DNA of 28,523 bases. Source: RGIG1828 sp045586905. Its GTDB lineage: Bacteria > Bacillota > Clostridia > UMGS1810. This document shows, one piece after another, positions 8,835 to 16,306 of this stretch. A model generated the notes under the pieces. The model saw only the letters and a program-made list of their open reading frames with translations, searched no databases and was not told the origin of the DNA. Where the stretch lies: the NCBI GenBank assembly GCA_045586905.1, contig JAZNBF010000102.1, positions 1 through 28,523 of the forward strand, given 5' to 3'. Position 1 is the first letter of the stretch, and every line of letters begins with the position of its first letter. Made by a program: the position numbers and the translations under genes.

Positions 8835-8863
8835 ATTATATCTCATAGTTTTTTTGTTGTCAA
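8835..8863 (-). promoter_or_regulatory. Consensus promoter of the str operon
   Basis: On the minus strand, TTGACA (8863-8858), a 17-bp spacer and TATAAT (8840-8835) match the consensus perfectly. The predicted 5' leader to rpsL is about 70 nt. It can fold through GTATGT near its 5' end and ACATAC about 30 nt later, enclosing a G-run and a CCC. Confidence 0.9.
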
Positions 8864-9002
8864 GGCTTTTTTGTTTTTTTGTAATATTAACCAAAACAAT
8901 AGCTATTTTACCCATTATTACTCATTTTATTATCATAATATATACATGCTTTTCGGGAGATGAGAAAAGAGATGCAGAATAAGCGAACTGATTTTACATC
9001 CC
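8864..9002. other. Intergenic stretch without recognised genes
   Basis: This AT-rich stretch lies between the str promoter and the terminator of the topoisomerase operon. I see no ORF, RNA gene or repeat in it. Confidence 0.6.
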
Positions 9003-9056
9003 AAGAAAAAAGAGTCTGTAAAAAAGCAAAAAAAACATTGCTTTTTTACAGACTCT
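9003..9056 (-). terminator. Terminator of the topoisomerase operon
   Basis: A perfect 19-bp stem (9011-9029 with 9038-9056) encloses an 8-nt loop, four bases after the ParC-like stop codon. On the minus strand a T-rich tail follows (complement of 9003-9010). Confidence 0.92.
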
Positions 9057-9059
9057 CGG

Positions 9060-11231
9060 TTAAAACAGACTTATCTGAGTATCTTCCCTGTCATCGTCTT
9101 TGAGATAGTAGCCTGTGGCAGGGATGTTTCTGGCTGTGTAGTATGAGGGATCGTCGAAATTTACATCACGCAGATATTCAACGCGGGCAAGAGTGCTTTT
9201 CTTTTTCATGTTCATGAGTGCTACGCCCATGGTATCTCTCGTGGTTTTGGTCTGCATGAGAGATGTGTTGAAAATGACAATCTTGTCGAGCGAGCTGTAT
9301 ATGACAATATCTTCGTCCTGCATAAGGAGCTTTGCACCCACAAGCTTTGACTTGCCATAGTAGGCGTTGACAAGTTTTTTACGGTTTGTCTTGGTTTCAT
9401 AACATTTAAGAGAAACCTTTGCGCCTTTACCGTTTTCAAAAACGAACAAAAGGTCACCCGTATAGTCGAGGGTGGAGAATGCATAGACGATTTTTTCATC
9501 GGGCTCGGTTTCGATTATATTGGGAATATAGTGACCGAGCTCGCTTGCCTTGCAATCGTCTATCTCGTGGAGCTTTATCTTATAGGCATTTTGCTTGTCG
9601 CTTATGAGTATGAGATCAGCTTTGTTGGTGGCATCCCACTCGCAGAGGATGTAGTCTTCCTCTTTAAGCTTCTGAGCACCACTTGAGCGAAGAGAAACAT
9701 GGCTGATTTTTTTGAGATAGTTGCCATGGGTGAGATAAACTCTCAGGTTGTAGTCTTCAATGTTGTCGGCTTCGTCAAACTCCTGAGCAGTGTCTTCATA
9801 TATTATCTCTGTTTTTCTGTCTTGCCCATAGGTTTTGGAAATTTCCTTGAGCTCGTCTATTATGATTTTTTTGATTTCTCCATCGTCTCTGAGAATTGCA
9901 TCGAGACGGTCGAGCTCTTCATTCAGATCGTCAACATCCTGAAGTCTTTTTAAGATGTGCTCTTTGTTTAAGTTGCGCAATTTGATGTCGGCGATGAAAT
10001 CTGCCTGAAGCTCATCTATATCAAAGCCATTCATTAGATTGGGAACTACCTCGTCATCTTTTTCGGTATCGCGGATAATCTTTATTGCCTTGTCGATGTC
10101 GAGAAGGATTTTTTTGAGACCTTCCAGAAGGTGAAGACGGTGAGTGAGCTTGTTGAGGTCATATTTGATTTTTCTCTTAAGACAACCCACACGGAAGGAT
10201 GTCCAGTTTTCCAGTATCTCGGCTACGCCCATAACCTTGGGTGTGGTGCCGATGAGGATGTTGAAGTTGCAGCTGAAGCTGTCCTCAAGTGATGTCATCT
10301 TGTAGAGCTTACTCATGAGACGGTCTACATCGGTGGTCTTTTTGACATCGAGAGTGATTTTGAGACCGTTTTTGTCGGTTTCGTCACGGATGTCGGTTAT
10401 TTCTTTTATTTTGCCTGCCTTTATGAGATCGATGATTTTATCGATGATAGCTTCGGCAGTTGTGGTGTAGGGAATCTCGAAAATTTCGATTACACTGCTT
10501 TTCTTGTCATAGCGATATTTTGAACGAAGCTTTACACTGCCTCTGCCGGTCTGGTAGATACGGTCGAGCTCTTCTTTATCGTAGATGAGCTGAGCGCCTG
10601 TTGAAAAATCGGGCGCAAGAAGAGTTTTGGATATGTCACATTTTGGGTTTTTGAGATAGGCAATGGTGGTTTTGCACACCTCGGAAAGATTGAAGCTGCA
10701 GATATTGTTTGCCATGCCGACTGCGATGCCCTGGTTTGGATTGACCAATATATTTGGAAATGTGACGGGAAGAAGGGTTGGTTCTTTGAGGGTACCGTCA
10801 TAGTTGTCGGTAAAGTCTACGGTGTTTTTGTCGATGTCTTTGAAAACCTCGTTGCAGATGTCATCGAGCTTTACCTCGGTGTAACGGGCAGCGGCGTATG
10901 CCATGTCACGCGAATAGTGCTTGGCAAAGTTGCCCTTGGAGTCGACAAGGGGATGAAGAAGTGACTCGTTGCCACGGGTGAGACGCACCATGGTTTCGTA
11001 GATGGCACCGTCACCGTGGGGATTGAGCTTCATTGTCTGGCCTACAACATTGGCGGACTTTGTTTTGCCGCCCTTTATGAGATTCATCTTGTACATTGTG
11101 TAAAGAAGCTTTCGGTGGGAAGGCTTGAAACCGTCTATTTCCGGAAGTGCACGGGAAATAATGACGCTCATTGCGTAGGGCATATAGTTTTCACGAAGGG
11201 TATCTGTGATTTTCATGTCGGTGTGATTCAT
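9060..11231 (-). CDS. parC: Type IIA topoisomerase subunit A (ParC-like)
   Basis: This is the DNA cleavage/religation subunit that pairs with the ATPase encoded just upstream. In 723 residues it has the winged-helix start (PSHRKLLYTMY), the active-site AARYTEV with catalytic Tyr117, and a long coiled-coil/gate region (about 360-500). A short, divergent C-terminal wing follows, without an obvious GyrA-box, so I favour a topoisomerase IV or clostridial paralogue over gyrase. In the quinolone-determining loop NPHGDGAIYET the position of E. coli GyrA Ser83 is Gly75 and that of Asp87 is Glu79. ATG 11231 lies 8 nt after an AAAGGAGG that overlaps the stop of the upstream gene (14-bp gap), so the subunits are probably made in a coupled way. 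MKITDTLRENY at Met6 is an alternative start. Confidence 0.92.
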   Translation of the reverse strand: MNHTDMKITDTLRENYMPYAMSVIISRALPEIDGFKPSHRKLLYTMYKMNLIKGGKTKSANVVGQTMKLNPHGDGAIYETMVRLTRGNESLLHPLVDSKGNFAKHYSRDMAYAAARYTEVKLDDICNEVFKDIDKNTVDFTDNYDGTLKEPTLLPVTFPNILVNPNQGIAVGMANNICSFNLSEVCKTTIAYLKNPKCDISKTLLAPDFSTGAQLIYDKEELDRIYQTGRGSVKLRSKYRYDKKSSVIEIFEIPYTTTAEAIIDKIIDLIKAGKIKEITDIRDETDKNGLKITLDVKKTTDVDRLMSKLYKMTSLEDSFSCNFNILIGTTPKVMGVAEILENWTSFRVGCLKRKIKYDLNKLTHRLHLLEGLKKILLDIDKAIKIIRDTEKDDEVVPNLMNGFDIDELQADFIADIKLRNLNKEHILKRLQDVDDLNEELDRLDAILRDDGEIKKIIIDELKEISKTYGQDRKTEIIYEDTAQEFDEADNIEDYNLRVYLTHGNYLKKISHVSLRSSGAQKLKEEDYILCEWDATNKADLILISDKQNAYKIKLHEIDDCKASELGHYIPNIIETEPDEKIVYAFSTLDYTGDLLFVFENGKGAKVSLKCYETKTNRKKLVNAYYGKSKLVGAKLLMQDEDIVIYSSLDKIVIFNTSLMQTKTTRDTMGVALMNMKKKSTLARVEYLRDVNFDDPSYYTARNIPATGYYLKDDDREDTQISLF

Positions 11232-11245
11232 TCCCGTTTCCTCCT

Positions 11246-13231
11246 TTAGCTGAGATCGAGCATCTCAAGATAGAGATGTCCGTTTGTGGCGATGTAGTCT
11301 TTTCTGCCACTGAGGTTGTCGCCCAACAGAAGCTCAAACATTTCGGCTGTCTGCTCCACACTTGCAGTGTCTACTTTTATGAGGCGACGTGTTTCGGGGT
11401 TCATGGTGGTTTGCCACATCATGTCGGGTTCGTTTTCACCAAGACCTTTTGAACGCTGAACGGTGCATTTGTTGCCTTCGAGCTTCTTTAAGATGTCAGC
11501 TTTTTCTTTGTCGGTGTAGGCAAAATAAGATTTACCCTTGCAGGTGATTTCGAAAAGGGGTGATTCGGCAATGAAAACCTTGCCCGCCTCGATGAGAGTG
11601 GGAACAAGACGGTATATCATTGCAAGGAGAAGTGTGCGTATCTGGAAACCGTCGACATCGGCATCGGTGCAGATGATGATTTTGTCCCATCTTAAGTTGT
11701 CCATGTCAAAGGTTGAAAGACTCTTGTTGTGCTTGGTGCTTATTTCAACACCACAGCCAAGGACTCTCATGAGGTCGACTATGACATCGCTTTTGAAAAT
11801 CTTGTCATATTCAGCCTTGAGGCAGTTGAGAATTTTACCTCTTATGGGCATTATTGCTTGAAATTCGGCATCTCTGCCCTGCTTACATGAACCGAGAGCA
11901 GAGTCGCCCTCTACTATATATACTTCTCTTTTTGATACATCTTTGGTTCGGCAGTCGACAAACTTCTGAACACGGTTGTTGATGTCGAGGCTGCCGGTCA
12001 GTTTTTTGGCAATGTTTATTCTTGCTTTTTCGGCATGCTCACGACTGCGCTTGTTGATGAGAACCTGAGCGGCTATCTTGTCGGCTTCTACTTTGTTTTC
12101 TATGAAATATATTTCGAGCTCATGACGGAGAAAGTCGGTCATGGCTTCCTGAATGAATTTGTTGTTGATGGCTTTTTTTGTCTGGTTTTCGTAGCTTGTC
12201 ATTGTGGAAAGCGAATTGGAAACCAGAATGAGACAGTCTTTGACATCGTTAAAATTGATTTTACTTTCGTTCTTATTGTATTTGCCTATCTGCTTGATGT
12301 ATTTGTCTATCTGATAGACAAAGGCATTTGCCACAGCTTTATCGGGAGAGCCACCATGCTCGAGAAAGCTTGAGTTGTGATAGTACTCGAGGGCGTTTAC
12401 CTTGTTTGAAAAACAGAATGCAACAGAAAGCTTTACCTTATAGTCGGGTTTATCTTCACGGTCACGACCGTTTCTCTCACATTCCACAAACTTGACATCG
12501 GTCATTGCCTCACCGTTTGCAATCTCGTTTACATAGTCGACTATGCCCTCTTCGTATTTATAGTCGGTGGTTTCAAACTGACCTTTTGAAACCTCATTTC
12601 TGAAGCGAAGGAGGATGCCCTTGTTGACAATGGCCTGTTTCTTTAAAACATCGTGGTAAAATTCGGCACTGATGTCTATGTCGGTAAAGACATCGAGGTC
12701 AGGTCTCCATTTTGTACGTGTCATTGTGTGACGGTGACGGAAAGGTTCTTTGGAAAGACCTCCGATGTTTTCGCCTTTTTCAAAATGAATGTCATATTTG
12801 AAACCGTCACGATAGACTGTGACGTCCATATATTCTGAAGCATACTGTGTAGCGCAGGCACCGAGACCGTTGAGGCCTAAGCTATATTCATAGTTAGAGC
12901 CATCGTTATTGTTATATTTGCCGCCTGCATAGAGCTCGCAATACACAAGCTCCCAGTTGAAACGGTCTTCAACGGGGTTATAGTCGACAGGCACACCTCT
13001 GCCGTAGTCGGTAATTTCGATTGATTTGTCGAGATAGCGTGTCACCTCTATTGTGTCGCCATGTCCTTCTCTGGCCTCATCGAGAGAGTTGGAAAGTATT
13101 TCAAACATAGCATGCTGACAGCCTTCTATGCCATCGGAGCCGAAAATTACTGCAGGACGAAGTCTTACTCTGTCGGCGCCTTTAAGCTGTGATATGCTTT
13201 CGTTGGAATATTCTTTTTTTGAGTTGGCCAT
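11246..13231 (-). CDS. parE: Type IIA topoisomerase subunit B (ParE-like ATPase)
   Basis: This is the ATP-driven strand-passage subunit. The GHKL ATPase motifs are FEILSNSLDEA (Glu44, Asn48), DYGRGVP (75-81) and GLNGLGA (119-125). The TOPRIM motifs are VEGDSALGS and DADVDGFQI, followed by a C-terminal SKGLGEN/MNPETR block. I place the start at ATG 13231 (661 residues, MANSKKEYS). The open frame continues 12 codons upstream, but that extension overlaps the predicted transcription start of promoter 13269-13297 and lacks an SD, whereas 13231 has GGGGTG about 9 nt upstream. Canonical GyrB/ParE sequences have GDSAGGS, and here it is GDSALGS. It forms an operon with the ParC-like gene. It is probably a second topoisomerase beside a gyrase elsewhere, which this window cannot show. 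Confidence 0.92.
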   Translation of the reverse strand: MANSKKEYSNESISQLKGADRVRLRPAVIFGSDGIEGCQHAMFEILSNSLDEAREGHGDTIEVTRYLDKSIEITDYGRGVPVDYNPVEDRFNWELVYCELYAGGKYNNNDGSNYEYSLGLNGLGACATQYASEYMDVTVYRDGFKYDIHFEKGENIGGLSKEPFRHRHTMTRTKWRPDLDVFTDIDISAEFYHDVLKKQAIVNKGILLRFRNEVSKGQFETTDYKYEEGIVDYVNEIANGEAMTDVKFVECERNGRDREDKPDYKVKLSVAFCFSNKVNALEYYHNSSFLEHGGSPDKAVANAFVYQIDKYIKQIGKYNKNESKINFNDVKDCLILVSNSLSTMTSYENQTKKAINNKFIQEAMTDFLRHELEIYFIENKVEADKIAAQVLINKRSREHAEKARINIAKKLTGSLDINNRVQKFVDCRTKDVSKREVYIVEGDSALGSCKQGRDAEFQAIMPIRGKILNCLKAEYDKIFKSDVIVDLMRVLGCGVEISTKHNKSLSTFDMDNLRWDKIIICTDADVDGFQIRTLLLAMIYRLVPTLIEAGKVFIAESPLFEITCKGKSYFAYTDKEKADILKKLEGNKCTVQRSKGLGENEPDMMWQTTMNPETRRLIKVDTASVEQTAEMFELLLGDNLSGRKDYIATNGHLYLEMLDLS

Positions 13232-13268
13232 ATAATATATCACCCCAACATATAGTATTAACATCATA

Positions 13269-13297
13269 ACAATACACTATTTATTGAGATTTGTCAA
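13269..13297 (-). promoter_or_regulatory. Promoter of the parE-parC operon
   Basis: On the minus strand, TTGACA (13297-13292), a 17-bp spacer and TATTGT (13274-13269) are present. The -35 is perfect and the -10 matches 4 of 6. The predicted start of transcription near 13262 supports ATG 13231 as the parE start. Confidence 0.72.
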
Positions 13298-13333
13298 GTC
13301 TTATATGATTATAGTCGTATTTGAATATGTCGG

Positions 13334-13362
13334 TTGATTTTGAGGGGTGAATATGGTATAAT
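13334..13362 (+). promoter_or_regulatory. Promoter of the secreted serine hydrolase, reading through the hairpin leader
   Basis: TTGATT (13334-13339), a 17-bp spacer and TATAAT (13357-13362) are present, the latter preceded by TGG as an extended -10. Transcription should begin near 13369, giving a leader of about 150 nt that contains the whole hairpin array. Confidence 0.75.
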
Positions 13363-13375
13363 GAATTGCTGATTG

Positions 13376-13500
13376 CATGAATTGAGCCTTACGACTCACG
13401 AATTGCACTTCGTGCATTATAAAGGCAATTCAATTCATGGAGCGTAAGCGAGAAATCATGGCGGAACGCCAATTCATGACAACGATTGTTGTCAATTCAT
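13376..13500 (+). repeat. Array of small hairpins with AATTCA spacers in a 5' leader
   Basis: Four compact inverted repeats lie in tandem. They are TGAG/CTCA (13383-13386, 13395-13398), TGCAC-TTC-GTGCA (13404-13416), TGGCG-GAA-CGCCA (13459-13471) and TGACAAC-GATT-GTTGTCA (13477-13494). They are separated by repeated CAATTCAT-type spacers (13431, 13470, 13493). A 9-bp arm CATGAATTG (13376-13384) can pair with CAATTCATG at 13431-13439 or, alternatively, at 13470-13478. A further 7-bp pair (GAATTGC 13400-13406, GCAATTC 13425-13431) nests inside. The sequence looks non-coding and ends 18 bp before the downstream ATG. Confidence 0.8.
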
Positions 13501-13518
13501 TTAACGGAGAAAAACTTT

Positions 13519-14769
13519 ATGAAGTCAAGAATTTGTGCATTGATTTTGTGTCTGGCTTTATGGACTGCTTATATGCCTGCAAGTGCGAAAGAAATGTACG
13601 CACCGGATGGCAGAACCATAACAGTGAACACAAATAATACGGAAGCATATCGACAATCCGGCTGGTATGATGTGCCCGTGAGGGAAATGTATGCTGCCGA
13701 CGGAAGAGTTATTGTAGTCTCTCAGGCGGAGGCAGATGCCTACAACAAGGTTGGATGGTATTATGAACCGGTTAAAGAGATGTATGCTGCCGACGGGAGA
13801 AGCATTGTCGTATACAGGGCAGAGGCAGATGCATACCGGCAGGTTGGATGGTATGATGCACCGGTCACTGTTATGCATGCGTTGGACGGTAGACAGGTGA
13901 TTGTGTATGACAAAGATGTGCCTCTGTGGGAAAGCTGCGACTGGTACAAAGAGCCGGTTGCTCTTATGACAAAAGACGGTGTTCCCAGATGTGTGATGAT
14001 GTCGGAGCTGGGCACTTACCGTGCTGAAGGCTGGAATATATCACGGTATTACTCTTCCCTCTATGGTCTCGGCACACAGATTGAACAATATATGAAAGGG
14101 AAGTCCGGAAAATATGGCGTGTACATTAAAAATCTGTCTACGGGTGATTCTCTCATTATAAATGACGGACAATTCTCAGCTGCCAGCATCATTAAGCTCT
14201 TTGTTATGGCAGGGACATATAACGAGATATATAACGGAAATATTCAGTATGATGACACAATAAAGTCATATCTTTCAGCTATGATTTCATGGAGCGACAA
14301 TTACTCGTCGAACCGTTTGGTGAAAGCTATCGGGGGCGGCAACTATTTTCAGGGCTTCGAACGTGAAAACGCTTTTTCGCATCTCACAGGATGTATAAAC
14401 ACCCGTCACAAATCACTGTTTTCGGGATATGGCGACTATGTTTCATATGGGAACAATCTGGTTTCGCCTCTTGATTGCGGCATTTTGCTTGAAAAAATAT
14501 ATGATGGCACTCTGGTTTGCAGTGAATACAGCAGTGAAATGCTCAGCCTTCTGAAAAGTCAGCAACGACGCAATAAGATTCCTCATCTTTTGCCAAAAGG
14601 AACCATATGTGCCAATAAAACCGGTGAGAACGACAGAGTTCAGAGTGATGTGGGAATTGTATATTCTCCAAACTGTGATTACATTATCTGTGTTATAACT
14701 AACTACTCCCCGACAGGCATTGGTGACATTCGTCAGATTTCGGATATGACATATAAATTTTTCAATTGA
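13519..14769 (+). CDS. Secreted class A beta-lactamase-like serine hydrolase with N-terminal GWY repeats
   Basis: This 416-residue exported protein starts at ATG 13519, 9 nt after GGAG; the open frame continues 11 codons upstream without an SD. A signal peptide covers residues 1-23 and ends ASA. Residues 24-178 are five units of about 31 residues with the pattern MYA-DGR-I-V----A-AY---GWY--PV, the last two degenerate. Residues 190-416 resemble the class A beta-lactamase fold, with SIIK (Ser223/Lys226), SDN (259-261) and KTG (367-369). I find no ExxLN omega-loop glutamate equivalent to Glu166, so hydrolysis of beta-lactams is doubtful. A peptidoglycan-related or esterase activity is possible, with the repeats acting as a wall- or ligand-binding stalk. 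Substrate unknown. It has its own promoter and an unusual hairpin leader. Confidence 0.88.
   Translation: MKSRICALILCLALWTAYMPASAKEMYAPDGRTITVNTNNTEAYRQSGWYDVPVREMYAADGRVIVVSQAEADAYNKVGWYYEPVKEMYAADGRSIVVYRAEADAYRQVGWYDAPVTVMHALDGRQVIVYDKDVPLWESCDWYKEPVALMTKDGVPRCVMMSELGTYRAEGWNISRYYSSLYGLGTQIEQYMKGKSGKYGVYIKNLSTGDSLIINDGQFSAASIIKLFVMAGTYNEIYNGNIQYDDTIKSYLSAMISWSDNYSSNRLVKAIGGGNYFQGFERENAFSHLTGCINTRHKSLFSGYGDYVSYGNNLVSPLDCGILLEKIYDGTLVCSEYSSEMLSLLKSQQRRNKIPHLLPKGTICANKTGENDRVQSDVGIVYSPNCDYIICVITNYSPTGIGDIRQISDMTYKFFN
13588..14052 (+). repeat. Five ~31-residue DGR/GWY repeats within the serine hydrolase gene
   Basis: The units begin at KEMYAPDGR, REMYAADGR, KEMYAADGR, TVMHALDGR and a degenerate ALMTKDG. 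Each ends in (G/D)WY or GW followed by (Y/D/K)xPV in the first four. Units 2 and 3 are the most alike at the DNA level, which suggests recent duplication. Confidence 0.85.
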
Positions 14770-14778
14770 TATGACAAA

Positions 14779-14791
14779 ATGGCATCGCCAT
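14779..14791. repeat. Small hairpin after the serine hydrolase gene
   Basis: ATGGC-ATC-GCCAT forms a 5-bp stem with a 3-nt loop, 10 bp after the stop codon. There is no T-run, so a terminator is unlikely. Its form (short GC stem, 3-nt loop, CAT flanks) resembles the hairpins of the upstream leader array. Confidence 0.5.
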
Positions 14792-14813
14792 TGGGCATAT
14801 GACTATAAATTGT

Positions 14814-14842
14814 TTGATTTTTATTGTATATTATGATAGAAT
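14814..14842 (+). promoter_or_regulatory. Promoter of the DUF624-rnhA pair
   Basis: TTGATT (14814-14819), a 17-bp spacer and TAGAAT (14837-14842) lie upstream of the DUF624 gene. The leader would be about 60 nt and very AT-rich. Confidence 0.6.
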
Positions 14843-14909
14843 AAATTGTTTACGGAGAAAAAACAAAACAAATATATAATATATAAATTTGAAGAAAGCA
14901 GGAAATGAC

Positions 14910-15779
14910 ATGGCAAAAATTATCACCAAAGACACAAAACCCGGCAAAGGCATTTCGAAAAACGAGCCTGAAAAAAGAAGATTTTTTCTCTTTTTTGAAC
15001 TGCTGTTTGCAAAGATAGGAAAGCTTATGCAGCTTAACCTGATATATACTCTGGCAATTACTCCTCTTATCACCGGTCTGATTTTTTCGTTTGATTTTAA
15101 CCGTGATATAAAATCTCTCGCAGACTTTGCGAAGATGCAGGCTTTCTCTTTTGTGCCCGATTATATTTCTCTTGCAATTTTACTCGTTTCTGTTTTTATC
15201 ACGGGCCCTGCAACAGCAGGATTTGTGTTTGTGCTGAGAAACCTTCAGAGACGAGAACATGCATGGATATTTTCAGACTTCTGGGCACAGTTTAAAAAGA
15301 ACTACTGGCAGGGAGTGGCAGTGGGAGCTATTGATTTGATAGCATATATCGCGCTCTACATTGCATTTGGATTCTATATGTTTGTTATGCCCACAGAAAT
15401 GCCTGAGTTTGGAACATTTATGCCAAATGTTGCCGGTGGAATAATCATACTGATAGCTTTGGTTTTCACATGGGCACACTACTACATTTACACCATGATG
15501 GTTACATTTGAGCTGAAACTGAAAGACCTTTTCAAAAATGCAGTCATATTCGCACTGGGCAAGATGCCTCTCAATATTTTTATAACTGTAATTATAGTTA
15601 TGCTTTCGGTGGGTATCCTTTATATCTATGCTTTATCACCTGCAATTCTTGCCATAGTTATGGGAGTTATCGGTCTTTCGCTCATTGGATTTATTATTGT
15701 ATTTTCAAGCTATCCTACAATAGACAAGCTTATGCTTAAAAGAGTCTCCGAGAAAAAAGAAAGAGTGCTTAAATACTGA
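14910..15779 (+). CDS. DUF624 (YesL-like) integral membrane protein
   Basis: This 289-residue membrane protein has a basic N-terminus followed by RRFFLFFELLFAKIGKLMQL, the entry motif of DUF624 proteins. About five to six hydrophobic segments follow, near residues 43-65, 85-115, 135-160, 175-205 and a long one at 220-270. The central GPATAGFVFVLRN and EHAWIFSDFW motifs are family hallmarks. Function is unknown; YesL relatives often sit next to sugar ABC transporters, but none is present here. The start is ATG 14910 with AGGA 6 nt upstream; the open frame extends upstream to a TTG at 14889 that has no SD. rnhA follows after 21 bp and is probably cotranscribed. Confidence 0.85.
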   Translation: MAKIITKDTKPGKGISKNEPEKRRFFLFFELLFAKIGKLMQLNLIYTLAITPLITGLIFSFDFNRDIKSLADFAKMQAFSFVPDYISLAILLVSVFITGPATAGFVFVLRNLQRREHAWIFSDFWAQFKKNYWQGVAVGAIDLIAYIALYIAFGFYMFVMPTEMPEFGTFMPNVAGGIIILIALVFTWAHYYIYTMMVTFELKLKDLFKNAVIFALGKMPLNIFITVIIVMLSVGILYIYALSPAILAIVMGVIGLSLIGFIIVFSSYPTIDKLMLKRVSEKKERVLKY

Positions 15780-15800
15780 TTGCATGCAAAGGAGTATGGC

Positions 15801-16265
15801 ATGAAAAAGATTGAAATCTTCACCGACGGAGCCTGCAGTGGAAATCCCGGCAAGGGTGGATATGGCGTGATACTTTCGTATAACGGAGTGAGAAAAGAGC
15901 TTTCGGAAGGCTTTGAGGTCACAACAAACAACCGGATGGAGCTGCTCGCTGCGATAAAAGGTCTTGAAGCACTGAAAGAGCCTTGCGAGGTGACGCTTTA
16001 CAGTGATTCGAAATATCTTATTGATGCAGTAAACAAAAACTGGATAGAATCATGGCAGAAAAAAGGCTGGAAAAACTCTAAAAGAGAGCCTGTGAAAAAC
16101 AGAGAGCTTTTTGAGAGGCTGATTGAGCTTATGAAAATTCACTCGGTTGAGTTCTGTTGGGTGAAAGGGCATGACGGTCACGAAGAAAACGAAAGATGTG
16201 ACACTTTAGCGACAACTGCCGCAAGCGGAGAAAACTTAAGTATTGATAAAGATTATGTGAAATAA
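15801..16265 (+). CDS. rnhA: Ribonuclease HI
   Basis: This enzyme degrades the RNA strand of RNA-DNA hybrids. At 154 residues it matches E. coli RNase HI (155). All four acidic catalytic residues are present: Asp9 (FTDGACSGNPG), Glu47 (NNRMELLA), Asp69 (YSDSKYL) and Asp134 (ERCDTLA), plus the loop His124 (VKGHDGH). The basic handle (WIESWQKKGWKNSKREPVKN) is intact. ATG 15801 has GGAG 6 nt upstream; a TTG seven codons earlier is in frame but unsupported. It is downstream of the DUF624 gene and ends in a bidirectional terminator shared with the convergent alanine racemase gene. Confidence 0.97.
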   Translation: MKKIEIFTDGACSGNPGKGGYGVILSYNGVRKELSEGFEVTTNNRMELLAAIKGLEALKEPCEVTLYSDSKYLIDAVNKNWIESWQKKGWKNSKREPVKNRELFERLIELMKIHSVEFCWVKGHDGHEENERCDTLATTAASGENLSIDKDYVK

Positions 16266-16266
16266 C

Positions 16267-16298
16267 AAAAAACCCGATGAAAAATCATCGGGTTTTTT
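16267..16298. terminator. Bidirectional terminator between rnhA and alr
   Basis: A 14-bp stem (AAAAAACCCGATGA at 16267-16280 with its complement at 16285-16298) encloses a 4-A loop. A-runs on one arm and T-runs on the other let it terminate convergent transcripts from both sides. Confidence 0.93.
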
Positions 16299-16306
16299 AT
16301 ATATAA

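Noticed and set aside
13232..13267. Twelve-codon N-terminal extension of the ParE-like protein
   Set aside because: It overlaps the predicted transcription start, lacks an SD and is hydrophobic and unlike the family N-terminus.
13376..13500. CRISPR-like array
   Set aside because: The repeated spacer words are only 6-9 bp and the hairpins between them are palindromic, so there is no direct-repeat/unique-spacer pattern.
13437..13637. A 66-codon frame starting within the hairpin array
   Set aside because: It runs out of frame into the hydrolase gene and starts in non-coding repeat sequence. The only nearby SD serves ATG 13519.
13519..14769. Functional class A beta-lactamase
   Set aside because: The SxxK, SDN and KTG motifs are present, but no omega-loop Glu was found, so a resistance call is not supported.
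14779..14791. Terminator of the serine hydrolase gene
   Set aside because: The stem is only 5 bp with no T-run.
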